Of a stretch of 48,283 bases of DNA, positions 34,201-40,580 are shown one piece after another; position 1 is the stretch's first letter; each line of letters begins with the position of its first letter. Under the pieces are notes generated by a model. That model made no database searches. It worked only from the letters and a program-made list of their open reading frames with translations, and had not been told where the DNA came from. Location: NCBI GenBank assembly GCA_018241025.1, contig JAFEEQ010000034.1, forward strand, positions 1-48,283, written 5' to 3'. The translations under genes and the position numbers were made by a program. The stretch is from Pseudomonadota bacterium. Lineage in GTDB: Bacteria; Pseudomonadota; Alphaproteobacteria; Micropepsales; Micropepsaceae.

Positions 34201-35806
34201 GAGCGTCGCCAACTACCAGGCGGCGCTGCGCTCCATCACATTCTCTTCGCCTTCCGACAACCCGACCGACTATGGCGCCAGCACCACGCGAACGGTCACC
34301 TGGCAGGTCGATGACGGACAGGCCGCAAACCACGCCAGCAACACCGGAACGACGACCGTTACGGTCACGGCGGTCGACGATCCGGCGTCGCTGCACGATG
34401 ATGCCTTCACGATTACCGCGGCCTATCCGGCGGGCGCCGGCCTCAGCATTTTCGCGGATAATGGCTCAGGTGCCGACAGCGATCCCGACACGCTGCTGGC
34501 CGTAACGGCGGTGAACGGCGTCACCGGCAATGTCGGTCACCAGATCACGCTGTCTTCGGGTGCATTGCTCACCGTCAATGCCGATGGCAGCTTCGTCTAC
34601 GATCCGAACCACATATTCGACTATCTCGCCGCGCCTGGATCGGGCGCGAGCGACACGCAGGCGACCGACAGCTTCACCTATACGGTGAACGGAGTGGTCG
34701 AGACCGCGACGGTGACGATCCTCGGCGCCGACGACAACGACACGCTCTACGGCACCTCCGGAAACGACAATTTCTATGGCGGAGACGGCACCGACACGCT
34801 CGTCCTCACGGGAGCGCGCAGCGACTACGGCGTCAGCTTCGATCGCGCGACCGCGACCTATACGCTGATCGACCTTCGCCCCGGCAGTCCGGACGGCACC
34901 GACACGTTGCACGGTATCGAAAAAGTCCAGTTCACCTCGGGCACGACCAGCGAATTCTCGGTCTTCACCGAAAGCACGACAGATTCCGGCATGGTGACGC
35001 GGACGACCTACGACGCGGCGAACGACCATCCCTGGCTGTCCGTGGCGCAAACCACCGACACGCAGTCGAGCCTGATGTCCCAGACCATCGTGACCGATCA
35101 GGGCACCAAATGGGTCAACCAGTACGACAGCACCGGCACGCAAAGCTGGCTCTGGACGTCGTCGAGCTTCGACGCCGCCGGTCATCAGTTGACCGAGACC
35201 GGCACGAATGACGACGGCAGCCACTGGCTGACATTGTTCGATGCGGCAGGCGCCTATTCCTGGGCGAATGTGACGCTGACCTTCGATGCGTCGTGGAACC
35301 AGACTGGAATCAGCGGCACGAATGACGACACCTCGCACACCGTCTCGATGTCCGAGGTCCGCGCCGCGCTGGATACGGTTCTGTGGTACACGACGCCTTA
35401 TGACGCCGATGTAAATGGGCCGGCGACAAGCTGGAACTTCAGCGGGAGCAGCGGTGACGACATCCTGTTCGGTTTTGCGGGTGACGACCGGCTGATCGGC
35501 GTCGCGGGCAACAACTATTTCGACGGCGGTACCGGCAACGACTACCTGATGGGCGGTCCGGGAACCGATCGCTTCGTGTTCCACTACGGCGACGGTCTCG
35601 ACACCGTGGCGTTCTTCCACACCGGAACCGACAGTGCCGATGTGATCGAACTGCACAACTACGGCATCTCCAGCTTCGCCCAGCTTCAACCTTATCTGAC
35701 CCAGGTTGGCGGAGACGTCGTGATTGCATTCGACGATGCAAATCACATCACGCTGCAGGGCATGCAGGTTGCCGATCTCAACGCATCGGAATTCGTCTTC
35801 GCCTGA
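28223..35806 (+). CDS. Giant secreted beta-helix/cadherin-like/RTX protein (2527 aa)
   Basis: Domain order: (a) residues ~90-400, beta-helix-like repeats rich in N-x-G-x-I turns (TLTNNGVIWN, VQNTGQIFA, IVNSGVIAA, ITNAGLIEA); (b) ~400-480, RTX nonapeptides (GGGGDDLILGGYGDDTIDGG); (c) ~630-880, a second beta-helix stretch; (d) ~888-940, a second RTX block; (e) ~1000-1095, an Ig-like module (LHYQWQHMDGG); (f) 1098-2053, seven ~136-aa cadherin-like repeats; (g) 2054-2527, the tail shared with the protein at 14114, with further RTX units and a final NASEFVFA. The GTG start is forced by an upstream stop; there is no clear signal peptide, which suits type I secretion. The first ~3 kb has a more A/T-rich codon choice than the rest, consistent with acquisition of the N-terminal part from elsewhere. 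An adhesin or surface-layer-like role is inferred. Confidence 0.87.
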   Translation: MRDFIWGHGFGVAFSSIARHHDDATALSDPFAASYSLTSAAFLGAIPLAVPDTPPVEYAGPLSIIPSPGTPGIAPNITATVVTSGDLTVSSGTTYYADSFLPHDLPPSLGSYGGSVAVAEDSVTGTLTNNGVIWNELPSGGWVYGIMSAGRVVNSGKVVSQYDTDSLNGGSWAFGIMSVGGFARGTDAAVQNTGQIFAISADKQATGLYLNGLGAIVNSGVIAAQATGAYAYAFGVQLNNDGDLDNHAGGQILAEAHYATAVEYTVSLNSDGEGGGAATITNAGLIEAHSSDGENPSYGIHAEHGHENIFTIDNSGTITADYAIYFDTRTFQTAELSTEVVTNEATGVINGVIYLDLGDDQLVNKGAIHGIVAMGWGDDQVDNSAGTIDGYTDLDLGNDVYIGGAGEDDVLGGRDNDTISGGGGDDLILGGYGDDTIDGGSGNDGLFGEFGNDTITAGKGDYVSGGPGNDFIKLTDFGGFYAIDGDSGNDTLQLPSASRLLDLSGVVTAGTLTGIDDLSLGHNLGLVLRAGDVAAISDASAVTVQSDASNHVYLLGSWSEASQRTVSGVTYRVFDLSGSEVLIQTGTVVSVQASAPAGAAGFDAGSGVTPPFPNTAFLDTGVTQTDQFPLIYSLTIAADETWISDQFGLFRSADAAPLVNYGTLVWQSDLQAVGYTYIAYRGDVTNNGTLEAIATGNNTPATAVYYFESGTFANSGTISAYSQSAFATGVEVFADFTNTGTITAHSDSELQYTTVGVSVYNYGGESVTNSGLIQAIGNSAVGFQNTNSGGYFTNAGTIDAESPAWYYPSIAVAGLFLKITNTGSATADIFTDARGYVLNLENDGSIQGVVRGSEIADTVNNKGTISGEIDLFAGDDVFDGHAGHQNGAIYAGDGNDTVIGGTGAETIVGEGGDDSITGNGGNDSIDGGLGSDTAVFSGKRSDYRITIDSGQRVATVVDLRSGSPDGTDTVRDVQYFKFSDGTVASGIFDDSIPTGGVSVIVTSNGTAIEDHQISADTHLLADADGLGPLHYQWQHMDGGIFVPDGTWVNVGTDSSSYVPGDGDVGKPMRVIISYTDQHGTTEQVISSQTSPVVNINDPPTLSGIGAAATFTAQAGAIVIAPDITVTDPDDTILSMATVTISGGYLSGDVLDYAFSNNDIGGHYDPTTHVLTLNGGATLALYQAALRLVTFASSATDPSAGGSDPTRTITFVGYDQEGLASSPITATIDIVVPHVAPTLSNLGNVVAYVEQAQAVVVDAALLVSDDTGQLAGASVAISSGFTSGDILNLVNQNGITGSWNAATHVLTLSGSASVANYQAALRLITFSSTSDNPTSYGASTSRTVTWQVDDGQSTNHASNTGSSTINVTGVNDAPAISGTANTVGYTEQASAVALDGAVALTDPDSAALTGATVAISSGFTAGDILNFVNQNGITGSWNAATHVLTLSGSASLANYQAALRSVTFSSNSDNPTALSATRTVTWQVDDGQSANHASNTGTTTINVTGVNDAPVISGAGNTIGYTEQASAVALDGAIALTDPDSATLTGASVTISSGYTAGDVLNFINQSGITGSYNAATHVLTLSGSASLANYQAALRSVTYSSTSDNPTASSATRTVTWQVDDGQSANHTSNTGTTTINVTGVNDAPVISGAGNTIGYTEQASAVTLDGAIALTDPDSAALTGATVTISTGFTAGDTLNFVNQNGISGSWNAATHVLTLSGSASLANYQAALRSVTYSSTSDNPTASSVSRTVTWQVDDGQSANHASNTGTTTINVTAVNDAPVISGTGNTVGYTEQASAIAIDGAIVLADADGTTLTGASVSISSGYTAGDALNFTNQNGITGSWNAATHVLTLSGSASLASYQAALRSVTFSSTSDNPTVSSTTRTVSWLVDDGQLANHASNTGTSTISVTPVNDAPVLGGAGNVVSYTEQASGVVLDSGLTLSDLDSASLSGATVKIAGGFVAGDVLHFTNQNGIAGSWNAATHILTLTGASSVANYQAALRSITFSSPSDNPTDYGASTTRTVTWQVDDGQAANHASNTGTTTVTVTAVDDPASLHDDAFTITAAYPAGAGLSIFADNGSGADSDPDTLLAVTAVNGVTGNVGHQITLSSGALLTVNADGSFVYDPNHIFDYLAAPGSGASDTQATDSFTYTVNGVVETATVTILGADDNDTLYGTSGNDNFYGGDGTDTLVLTGARSDYGVSFDRATATYTLIDLRPGSPDGTDTLHGIEKVQFTSGTTSEFSVFTESTTDSGMVTRTTYDAANDHPWLSVAQTTDTQSSLMSQTIVTDQGTKWVNQYDSTGTQSWLWTSSSFDAAGHQLTETGTNDDGSHWLTLFDAAGAYSWANVTLTFDASWNQTGISGTNDDTSHTVSMSEVRAALDTVLWYTTPYDADVNGPATSWNFSGSSGDDILFGFAGDDRLIGVAGNNYFDGGTGNDYLMGGPGTDRFVFHYGDGLDTVAFFHTGTDSADVIELHNYGISSFAQLQPYLTQVGGDVVIAFDDANHITLQGMQVADLNASEFVFA
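31514..34382 (+). repeat. Seven tandem ~409-bp (136-aa) repeats
   Basis: Each unit contains YTEQASAV, LTDPDSA, LTGA(T/S)V, ITGSWNAATHVLTLSGSASL, ANYQAALRSVT(F/Y)SS, RTVTWQVDDGQ and a VNDAP linker. Unit 1 is the most divergent and units 4 and 5 are nearly identical across their junction: about 90 bp from 32711 recur exactly from 33119, a 408-bp period. That points to recent duplication or gene conversion. Confidence 0.88.
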
Positions 35807-35823
35807 TCGCGGAGTGCTGGAGC

Positions 35824-35852
35824 GCGATGCCATGCCGACAGCGTGGCATCGC
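35824..35852. terminator. Hairpin after the second giant RTX gene
   Basis: GCGATGCCA (35824-35832) pairs perfectly with TGGCATCGC (35844-35852) around an 11-nt loop, beginning 18 bases after the stop codon. The T run expected of an intrinsic terminator is missing, so it is a probable but not certain transcript end. Confidence 0.5.
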
Positions 35853-35994
35853 TGCCTTGCGTAGTAACACCCAGCCGGCGTCACGCACGGACACAATCCG
35901 ACAAGCGCCGGAACCGGCGCGCAATCACACGACCACATCGCAGCTTTAGCAACGCTCCCACGGTTTTCGCGCGATTGGCGCGCGGCCGGAAGGG

Positions 35995-36039
35995 GAGAAC
36001 GGCGTGTCGTCATCGCATCGCGGGCTGCTGCCCGTTCTC
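35995..36039 (+). promoter_or_regulatory. Inverted repeat in the leader of the YfiR-like/TonB/MCP unit
   Basis: GAGAACGG (35995-36002) and CCGTTCTC (36032-36039) form an 8-bp stem with a 29-nt loop, ending 29 bases before the start codon at 36069. It could be a leader hairpin or an operator. The rest of the 262-bp gap holds a CGCGC/GCGCG dyad near 35969-35983 and nothing else I can name. Confidence 0.4.
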
Positions 36040-36068
36040 TCCGGCAACAGAACGTTCCCGGAGGTATC

Positions 36069-36593
36069 GTGAGAACTCGTATTCCGCTCATTTTTGCGCT
36101 GGCCGGCTTTCTGCTTCCGGCGCCGGCGCTCGCCGGCGTCACGGCAAAGGACCTTCAGGTCATGGGCCGCGCCATCGCATTCTCGGACAAGGCGCCATCC
36201 GGCGCCGTCACCGTCGCCATCGTCTATGCACCGGGGAACAAGGCCTCGGCCGACGAAGCCGACACGCTTCAGAAGCTGATGGGCGCGGGCTTCGCCGCCG
36301 GCTCGATCACGCTGAAGCCGGTGATGGTGAAGGTCGACGACGTCACCGGTGCATCCGCCGACGTCTTCCTCGTCACCTCGGGCCTCGTCGGCGATGGCGC
36401 CAGGGCCGGCGGTGCGGCCAAGACCAGGAAGAAGATCTGCGTGACCTTCGACATGGCTCAGGCCCGCAGCGGCGCCTGCATGATGGGCGTCCAGTCCGAT
36501 CCCAAGGTCGAGATCGTCGTGAACAAGGCCGCCGCCGCGGCCTCCGGCGTCGGCTTCGCCGCCGCCTTCCGCATGATGATCACCGAAATCTGA
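36069..36593 (+). CDS. YfiR/DUF4154-like periplasmic protein
   Basis: The 174-aa protein has a clear signal peptide (MRTRIPLIFALAGFLLPAPA, cleavage after ALA near residue 22). The C-terminal half fits the YfiR pattern: a KKICVTFDMAQARSGACMMG stretch, then KVEIVVNKAAAAASGVGF and a hydrophobic end. YfiR proteins are periplasmic regulators of inner-membrane diguanylate cyclases or kinases; the family match here is weak and made by eye. The start is a GTG with GGAGGT (36060-36065) very close before it. It leads a same-strand set with a TonB receptor (31-bp gap) and a methyl-accepting transducer (73-bp gap), so it may link receptor state to the transducer. Two Cys residues could form a disulfide. 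An unrelated small periplasmic protein is the alternative. Confidence 0.6.
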   Translation: MRTRIPLIFALAGFLLPAPALAGVTAKDLQVMGRAIAFSDKAPSGAVTVAIVYAPGNKASADEADTLQKLMGAGFAAGSITLKPVMVKVDDVTGASADVFLVTSGLVGDGARAGGAAKTRKKICVTFDMAQARSGACMMGVQSDPKVEIVVNKAAAAASGVGFAAAFRMMITEI

Positions 36594-36624
36594 TCTCCCG
36601 AACAGTTCTCAAGGAATTCGCAAG

Positions 36625-38676
36625 ATGAAGACGTCTCTCCTCGCCGCCGTGTCGCTCACGGCCCTCTCGCTCGGCGCGTCCCAGGCGATCGCCGCCGGCA
36701 TCGACTATGGTCAGCTCGAGCAGCTGTTCGGCGAACCGGTCACCACCAGCGCCATCGGCTCGCCGCAGCGCGTCTCCGAAGCGCCGATCGACATGGTGAT
36801 CATCTCCGCGAGCGACATCGCGCGCAGCGGATCGAACAACATTCCCGACATCCTGCGCCACTATGCCGGTGTCGACGTCACCCGCTGGGCGAGCCAGTCG
36901 GCCGACGTCTCGATCCACGGCTATAACGGCCCCGACGCGCCGGCGATGCTGGTGCTGGTCAACGGCCGTCAGGTCTATCTCGACCACTACGGCAAGACCG
37001 AGTGGAACGCGATTCCGGTGCAGCTCGGCGAAATCCGCCAGATCGAGGTCGTGCGCGGCCCCGCCGGCGCACTCTTCGGCTTCAATGCCGCGGTCGGCGT
37101 GATCAACATCATCACCTACGATGCACTCTACGACGACACCAATGTCGTGCAGGTGCGCGCGGGCACGCAGAACGATTTCGAAGCCTCCGCCGTGATCAGC
37201 CACAAGTTCGGCGACGATTTCGGCATCCGCCTCTCGGGCGGCTGGGCCGGCAATGACGAGTTCAACCAGCCGGCGATGCCGGGTCTCGTGCCGCCGCCGG
37301 TGCCGACCAACCCGCACGCCCATTCGGTCAGCCTCGACATGGTCGGCCGTCCGCTCGACGGGCTCACCGTCGACTTCACCGCCAATCACTCGAACACGGC
37401 GGAAATGGAAGTCTCGACCGCGGGGCGCTTCCACAACACCGATTACGACACGACCTCGGTCGGACTCAGCGCCAGCTATGAATCCGATATCGGCCTGTGG
37501 GGCTTCAACGCCTATCACAACTGGCTCGATGTCCGGTATCTCAGCCCGAGCACCATCCGCTTCCTGAACGAAGTCACCGTCGTCCAGCTTCAGGACCTGT
37601 TCAAGCTCGATGCAGACAACACCGTGCGCCTCGCGGTCGAATACCGCCACAATGTCCTGCCCGGCGCGAACAACAGCGCCCTGCCGGACGGCACCGATCT
37701 CGCCTACAACCTCTATGCCGTATCGGGCATGTGGAACTGGAAGATTCTCGACAACCTCGCCTTCACGGCGGCGGGTCGTCTCGACTCCTATCACCTCGGC
37801 CTCGCAGGGCCGGTCCCCGCGAACAATCCGGCGCTCGCGACCAGGGCCGATTTCGCCAAGACGATCGAAGCGTTCAGCTACAACGCCGGCGTGATGTGGC
37901 AGGCAAGCGACGTCGACACCTTCCGCGTCGATACCGCCCGCGCATTGCAGATCCCCGGCCTCGTCTCGCAGGGCTTCGACAGCCAGGCGACATCGGGTCC
38001 GGTGCACTACGTCATCAGCGGCACCCCGAATGCCAGCCCGATGGTCGTCACCAACTACGAAGCCGGCTACGACCGCGCGCTTCCCGAACTCGGCGCCAAG
38101 CTGCGCATCAGCGTGTTCTACGAACACCTGAAGCACCTGATCGCCCAGTTCAGCGGCGGCTTTAACGGTGGCACGGGTCTGCCGGCCGATCCGCTGCAAT
38201 ATTCCTTCGGTCAGAATATCGGCGACAGCAGCTCGCTCGGGCTGCAGCTTGGGCTCTCGGGCACCGTCTTCGACGACGTCACCTACGGCCTCAGCTACAC
38301 GCTGCAGCACGTCAACGACAGCCTGATCAACACGGCGCCGCCGGGCTTCCTGACCTACGCCGCGGACTACGAAGCCTCGACGCCGGCGAGCAAGATCAAC
38401 GCCCATCTCGGCTACACCTGGAATCAGTTCCAGGCCGATCTGTTCGCCGATTTCGCCGGCCACACCCGCGGCGCGCTCGGCGGCTCGCTGCTGACGCCGT
38501 TCCATCTGGTCGACATCAAGGCGAACACGACGCTCTCCGGCCGCGTCGCCTATGCGGTGACCGACAACGTCACCGTGGCGCTCGAAGCGTCCAATTTCGG
38601 TCAGGACGCCGTCACATACGCGGCGTCGCCGGCAGTGGAGCGCCGGATCTTCGGCTCTGTGACCGCCCGCTTCTAG
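36625..38676 (+). CDS. TonB-dependent outer-membrane receptor (second)
   Basis: The 683-aa protein has a signal peptide (MKTSLLAAVSLTALSLGASQ, cleavage near AIA-AG). A plug domain follows (SEAPIDMVIISASDIARSGS, LVLVNGRQVY, IRQIEVVRGPAGALFGFNAA, VGVINIIT), then a beta-barrel ending in FGSVTARF with a terminal aromatic. The GRQVY/LGEIRQIEVVRGP form is close to vitamin B12/siderophore-type receptors and to receptors encoded beside YfiR-like proteins. AAGGA at 36611-36615 supports the ATG. It is shorter than the receptor at 4517 and not closely similar to it. The ligand is unknown. With its neighbours it may act as a sensor rather than only a transporter (inference). Confidence 0.92.
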   Translation: MKTSLLAAVSLTALSLGASQAIAAGIDYGQLEQLFGEPVTTSAIGSPQRVSEAPIDMVIISASDIARSGSNNIPDILRHYAGVDVTRWASQSADVSIHGYNGPDAPAMLVLVNGRQVYLDHYGKTEWNAIPVQLGEIRQIEVVRGPAGALFGFNAAVGVINIITYDALYDDTNVVQVRAGTQNDFEASAVISHKFGDDFGIRLSGGWAGNDEFNQPAMPGLVPPPVPTNPHAHSVSLDMVGRPLDGLTVDFTANHSNTAEMEVSTAGRFHNTDYDTTSVGLSASYESDIGLWGFNAYHNWLDVRYLSPSTIRFLNEVTVVQLQDLFKLDADNTVRLAVEYRHNVLPGANNSALPDGTDLAYNLYAVSGMWNWKILDNLAFTAAGRLDSYHLGLAGPVPANNPALATRADFAKTIEAFSYNAGVMWQASDVDTFRVDTARALQIPGLVSQGFDSQATSGPVHYVISGTPNASPMVVTNYEAGYDRALPELGAKLRISVFYEHLKHLIAQFSGGFNGGTGLPADPLQYSFGQNIGDSSSLGLQLGLSGTVFDDVTYGLSYTLQHVNDSLINTAPPGFLTYAADYEASTPASKINAHLGYTWNQFQADLFADFAGHTRGALGGSLLTPFHLVDIKANTTLSGRVAYAVTDNVTVALEASNFGQDAVTYAASPAVERRIFGSVTARF

Positions 38677-38688
38677 TCACAGAACCGT

Positions 38689-38715
38689 GGCGGCGCGCAT
38701 CCCCCGCGCGCCGCC
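38689..38715. terminator. GC-rich hairpin between receptor and transducer genes
   Basis: GGCGGCGCGC (38689-38698) pairs perfectly with GCGCGCCGCC (38706-38715) around a 7-nt loop. It is followed by the pyrimidine-rich ATTTCTTCTC and a later T5. This resembles an intrinsic terminator or attenuator and may reduce read-through from the receptor into the transducer gene. Confidence 0.5.
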
Positions 38716-38749
38716 GCATTTCTTCTCTGCGTTGTTTTTCGAGGGACCG

Positions 38750-40531
38750 ATGATCGCCCGTCTCTACAAGCTCTCCTCCTGGCCCTTCACCGTGAAGCTC
38801 GGCGCCGGCCCGCTCCTCGCCATCGCGATGATGGCGCTGATCGCCGTCGTTGGCCTCAACGGCGTCAACAGCCAGGCGGACTCGATCAACAACGTCGTCC
38901 ACGGCGCGGTGCAGGGCAGCGACCTTCTGGTCAAGGCGGGCAACGAGGTGCGCGCCGTCAATGGCGGTATCTATCGTGTCATGACGCTCCAGGCGGCGCA
39001 TGCCCAGGGTCTCGACGTCTCATCCGATCTTCAGAAGCTCACCGGCGGCGTCGATCGCGCCGTGGTCGATCTCGCGAAATATCGCGACGGCTGGGCCGCT
39101 CCGGCCGACCGCAAGAAGATCGACCGGCTCATCGCCAACATCCAGAAATACAAGGGTGCGATCACCTGGGTCTCCCAGATGCTCGAGATCGATTTCAATT
39201 CCGCGGTCTCGTTCCTTGCCCCGTTCGACAAGAATTACGCCGCGCTCAACGCCGAGATTTCCGATCTCATCGCCGCCGGCCAGCGCATGTCGAAGGAGCA
39301 GGAAGCCGCCGCCACCGCGGTCGCCGCGCGCACCCGCGTGCTCTTCGTGCTCACGACGCTGATCGGCGCCATCCTCGTCCTTGGCATCAGCGCCGGCATC
39401 GGCCTCGGCACGGTGCGCTCGATCAAGTCGATTGCCGGCGCCACCCGCGCCCTTGCCGATGGCGACACCGCGATCGACGTCGCCAGACTTGCCCGCCGCG
39501 ACGAACTCGGCGCCATCGTCGGCTCGCTCTCGGTCTTCCGCGCCACCATGATGACCGCGCGCGAACGCACCGAACAGGCCGAAAACGCCAGCGCCCGCGC
39601 CGAAGCTGCCGCGCGCCAGGCGCAAGGCGCCGTCGCCGCTGTCGGTGCCGGCCTCGCCGCGCTCGCCGAAGGCGATCTCACCCACCGCATCGATGCGGAC
39701 CTCGCGGCCGACTTCGTCAAGCTCAAGGAGGACTTCAACAGCGCGGTCTCGCGCCTCCAGGGCACGATGAAGAACGTGCTCGCCGACATGCGCGGCATCT
39801 CGCACGGCGCCAGCGGCATCTCCACCGCCGCCGGCGATCTCTCGCGCCGCACCGATCATCAGGCGATGACGCTGCGCGAGACCGCCGCTGCGCTCGGCCA
39901 GATCACCGCCACCGTGCGCCGCACCGCCGAGAATGCCGAGCAGGCGAACCGCGCCGTCGGCACCGCCAAGGTCGCGGCCGAGAACGGCGGCACCGTCGTC
40001 GAATCGGCGATCCGCGCCATGGGCCAGATCGAGGATTCGTCGAAACAGATCACCGACATCATCGGCGTGATCGACCAGATCGCCTCGCAGACCAATCTTC
40101 TCGCCCTCAACGCCTCGATCGAGGCGGCACGCGCCGGCAGCGCGGGCAAGGGCTTTGCTGTCGTCGCCAACGAGGTGCGCGAGCTCGCCAAGCGCTCGAG
40201 CACCGCCGCCAAGCAGATCGGCACGCTGATCCGCGCCGCCGCCGAAAGCGTCGATGCCGGCGTGAAGAGCGTCAGCGAAACCGGCACCGCGCTTCAGAGC
40301 ATCGTGGAGCAGGTGGCCCAGATCAACGCGCTGGTCGGCGAAATGTCATCGGCTGCGCAGGAACAATCGAGCGGCATCGAAGAGGTCAACGCCGCCGTCG
40401 GCCAGATGGATCAGGTGACCCAGCAGAACGCCGCGATGGTCGAAAGCAGCACCAACGCCTCGCACACGCTCGCGAGCGAAATCGATCACCTCGCCAAACT
40501 CATCGCCTTTTTCAAGGCGGAGGCAGCGTAG
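38750..40531 (+). CDS. Methyl-accepting chemotaxis-type transducer
   Basis: The 593-aa protein has a transmembrane segment at about residues 18-38, a ~155-residue periplasmic helical sensor (four-helix-bundle-like, no PAS or Cache seen), a second transmembrane segment at about 197-221, a HAMP domain, and a second HAMP-like AEGDLTHRI segment. The cytoplasmic coiled coil carries the conserved tip (QTNLLALNASIEAARAG, then GKGFAVVANEVRELA). That tip binds CheA and CheW, so the protein should signal to a chemotaxis-like kinase. No CheR-docking pentapeptide is seen at the C-terminus. The ATG at 38750 follows GAGGGA; 21 further upstream codons are in frame without family support. No che genes are in the window. 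Position after the YfiR-like and receptor genes suggests it senses the state of that pair. Confidence 0.92.
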   Translation: MIARLYKLSSWPFTVKLGAGPLLAIAMMALIAVVGLNGVNSQADSINNVVHGAVQGSDLLVKAGNEVRAVNGGIYRVMTLQAAHAQGLDVSSDLQKLTGGVDRAVVDLAKYRDGWAAPADRKKIDRLIANIQKYKGAITWVSQMLEIDFNSAVSFLAPFDKNYAALNAEISDLIAAGQRMSKEQEAAATAVAARTRVLFVLTTLIGAILVLGISAGIGLGTVRSIKSIAGATRALADGDTAIDVARLARRDELGAIVGSLSVFRATMMTARERTEQAENASARAEAAARQAQGAVAAVGAGLAALAEGDLTHRIDADLAADFVKLKEDFNSAVSRLQGTMKNVLADMRGISHGASGISTAAGDLSRRTDHQAMTLRETAAALGQITATVRRTAENAEQANRAVGTAKVAAENGGTVVESAIRAMGQIEDSSKQITDIIGVIDQIASQTNLLALNASIEAARAGSAGKGFAVVANEVRELAKRSSTAAKQIGTLIRAAAESVDAGVKSVSETGTALQSIVEQVAQINALVGEMSSAAQEQSSGIEEVNAAVGQMDQVTQQNAAMVESSTNASHTLASEIDHLAKLIAFFKAEAA

Positions 40532-40580
40532 GCTCACTTTTCCGCGGAGGAGTGGCCGCGCAACTGCGACGTGTGGGCTT

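Noticed and set aside
14114..35806. The evenly spaced DNA repeats as a CRISPR array or satellite DNA
   Set aside because: The repeats are 363-408 bp long, stay in frame, and encode recognisable cadherin-like protein modules.
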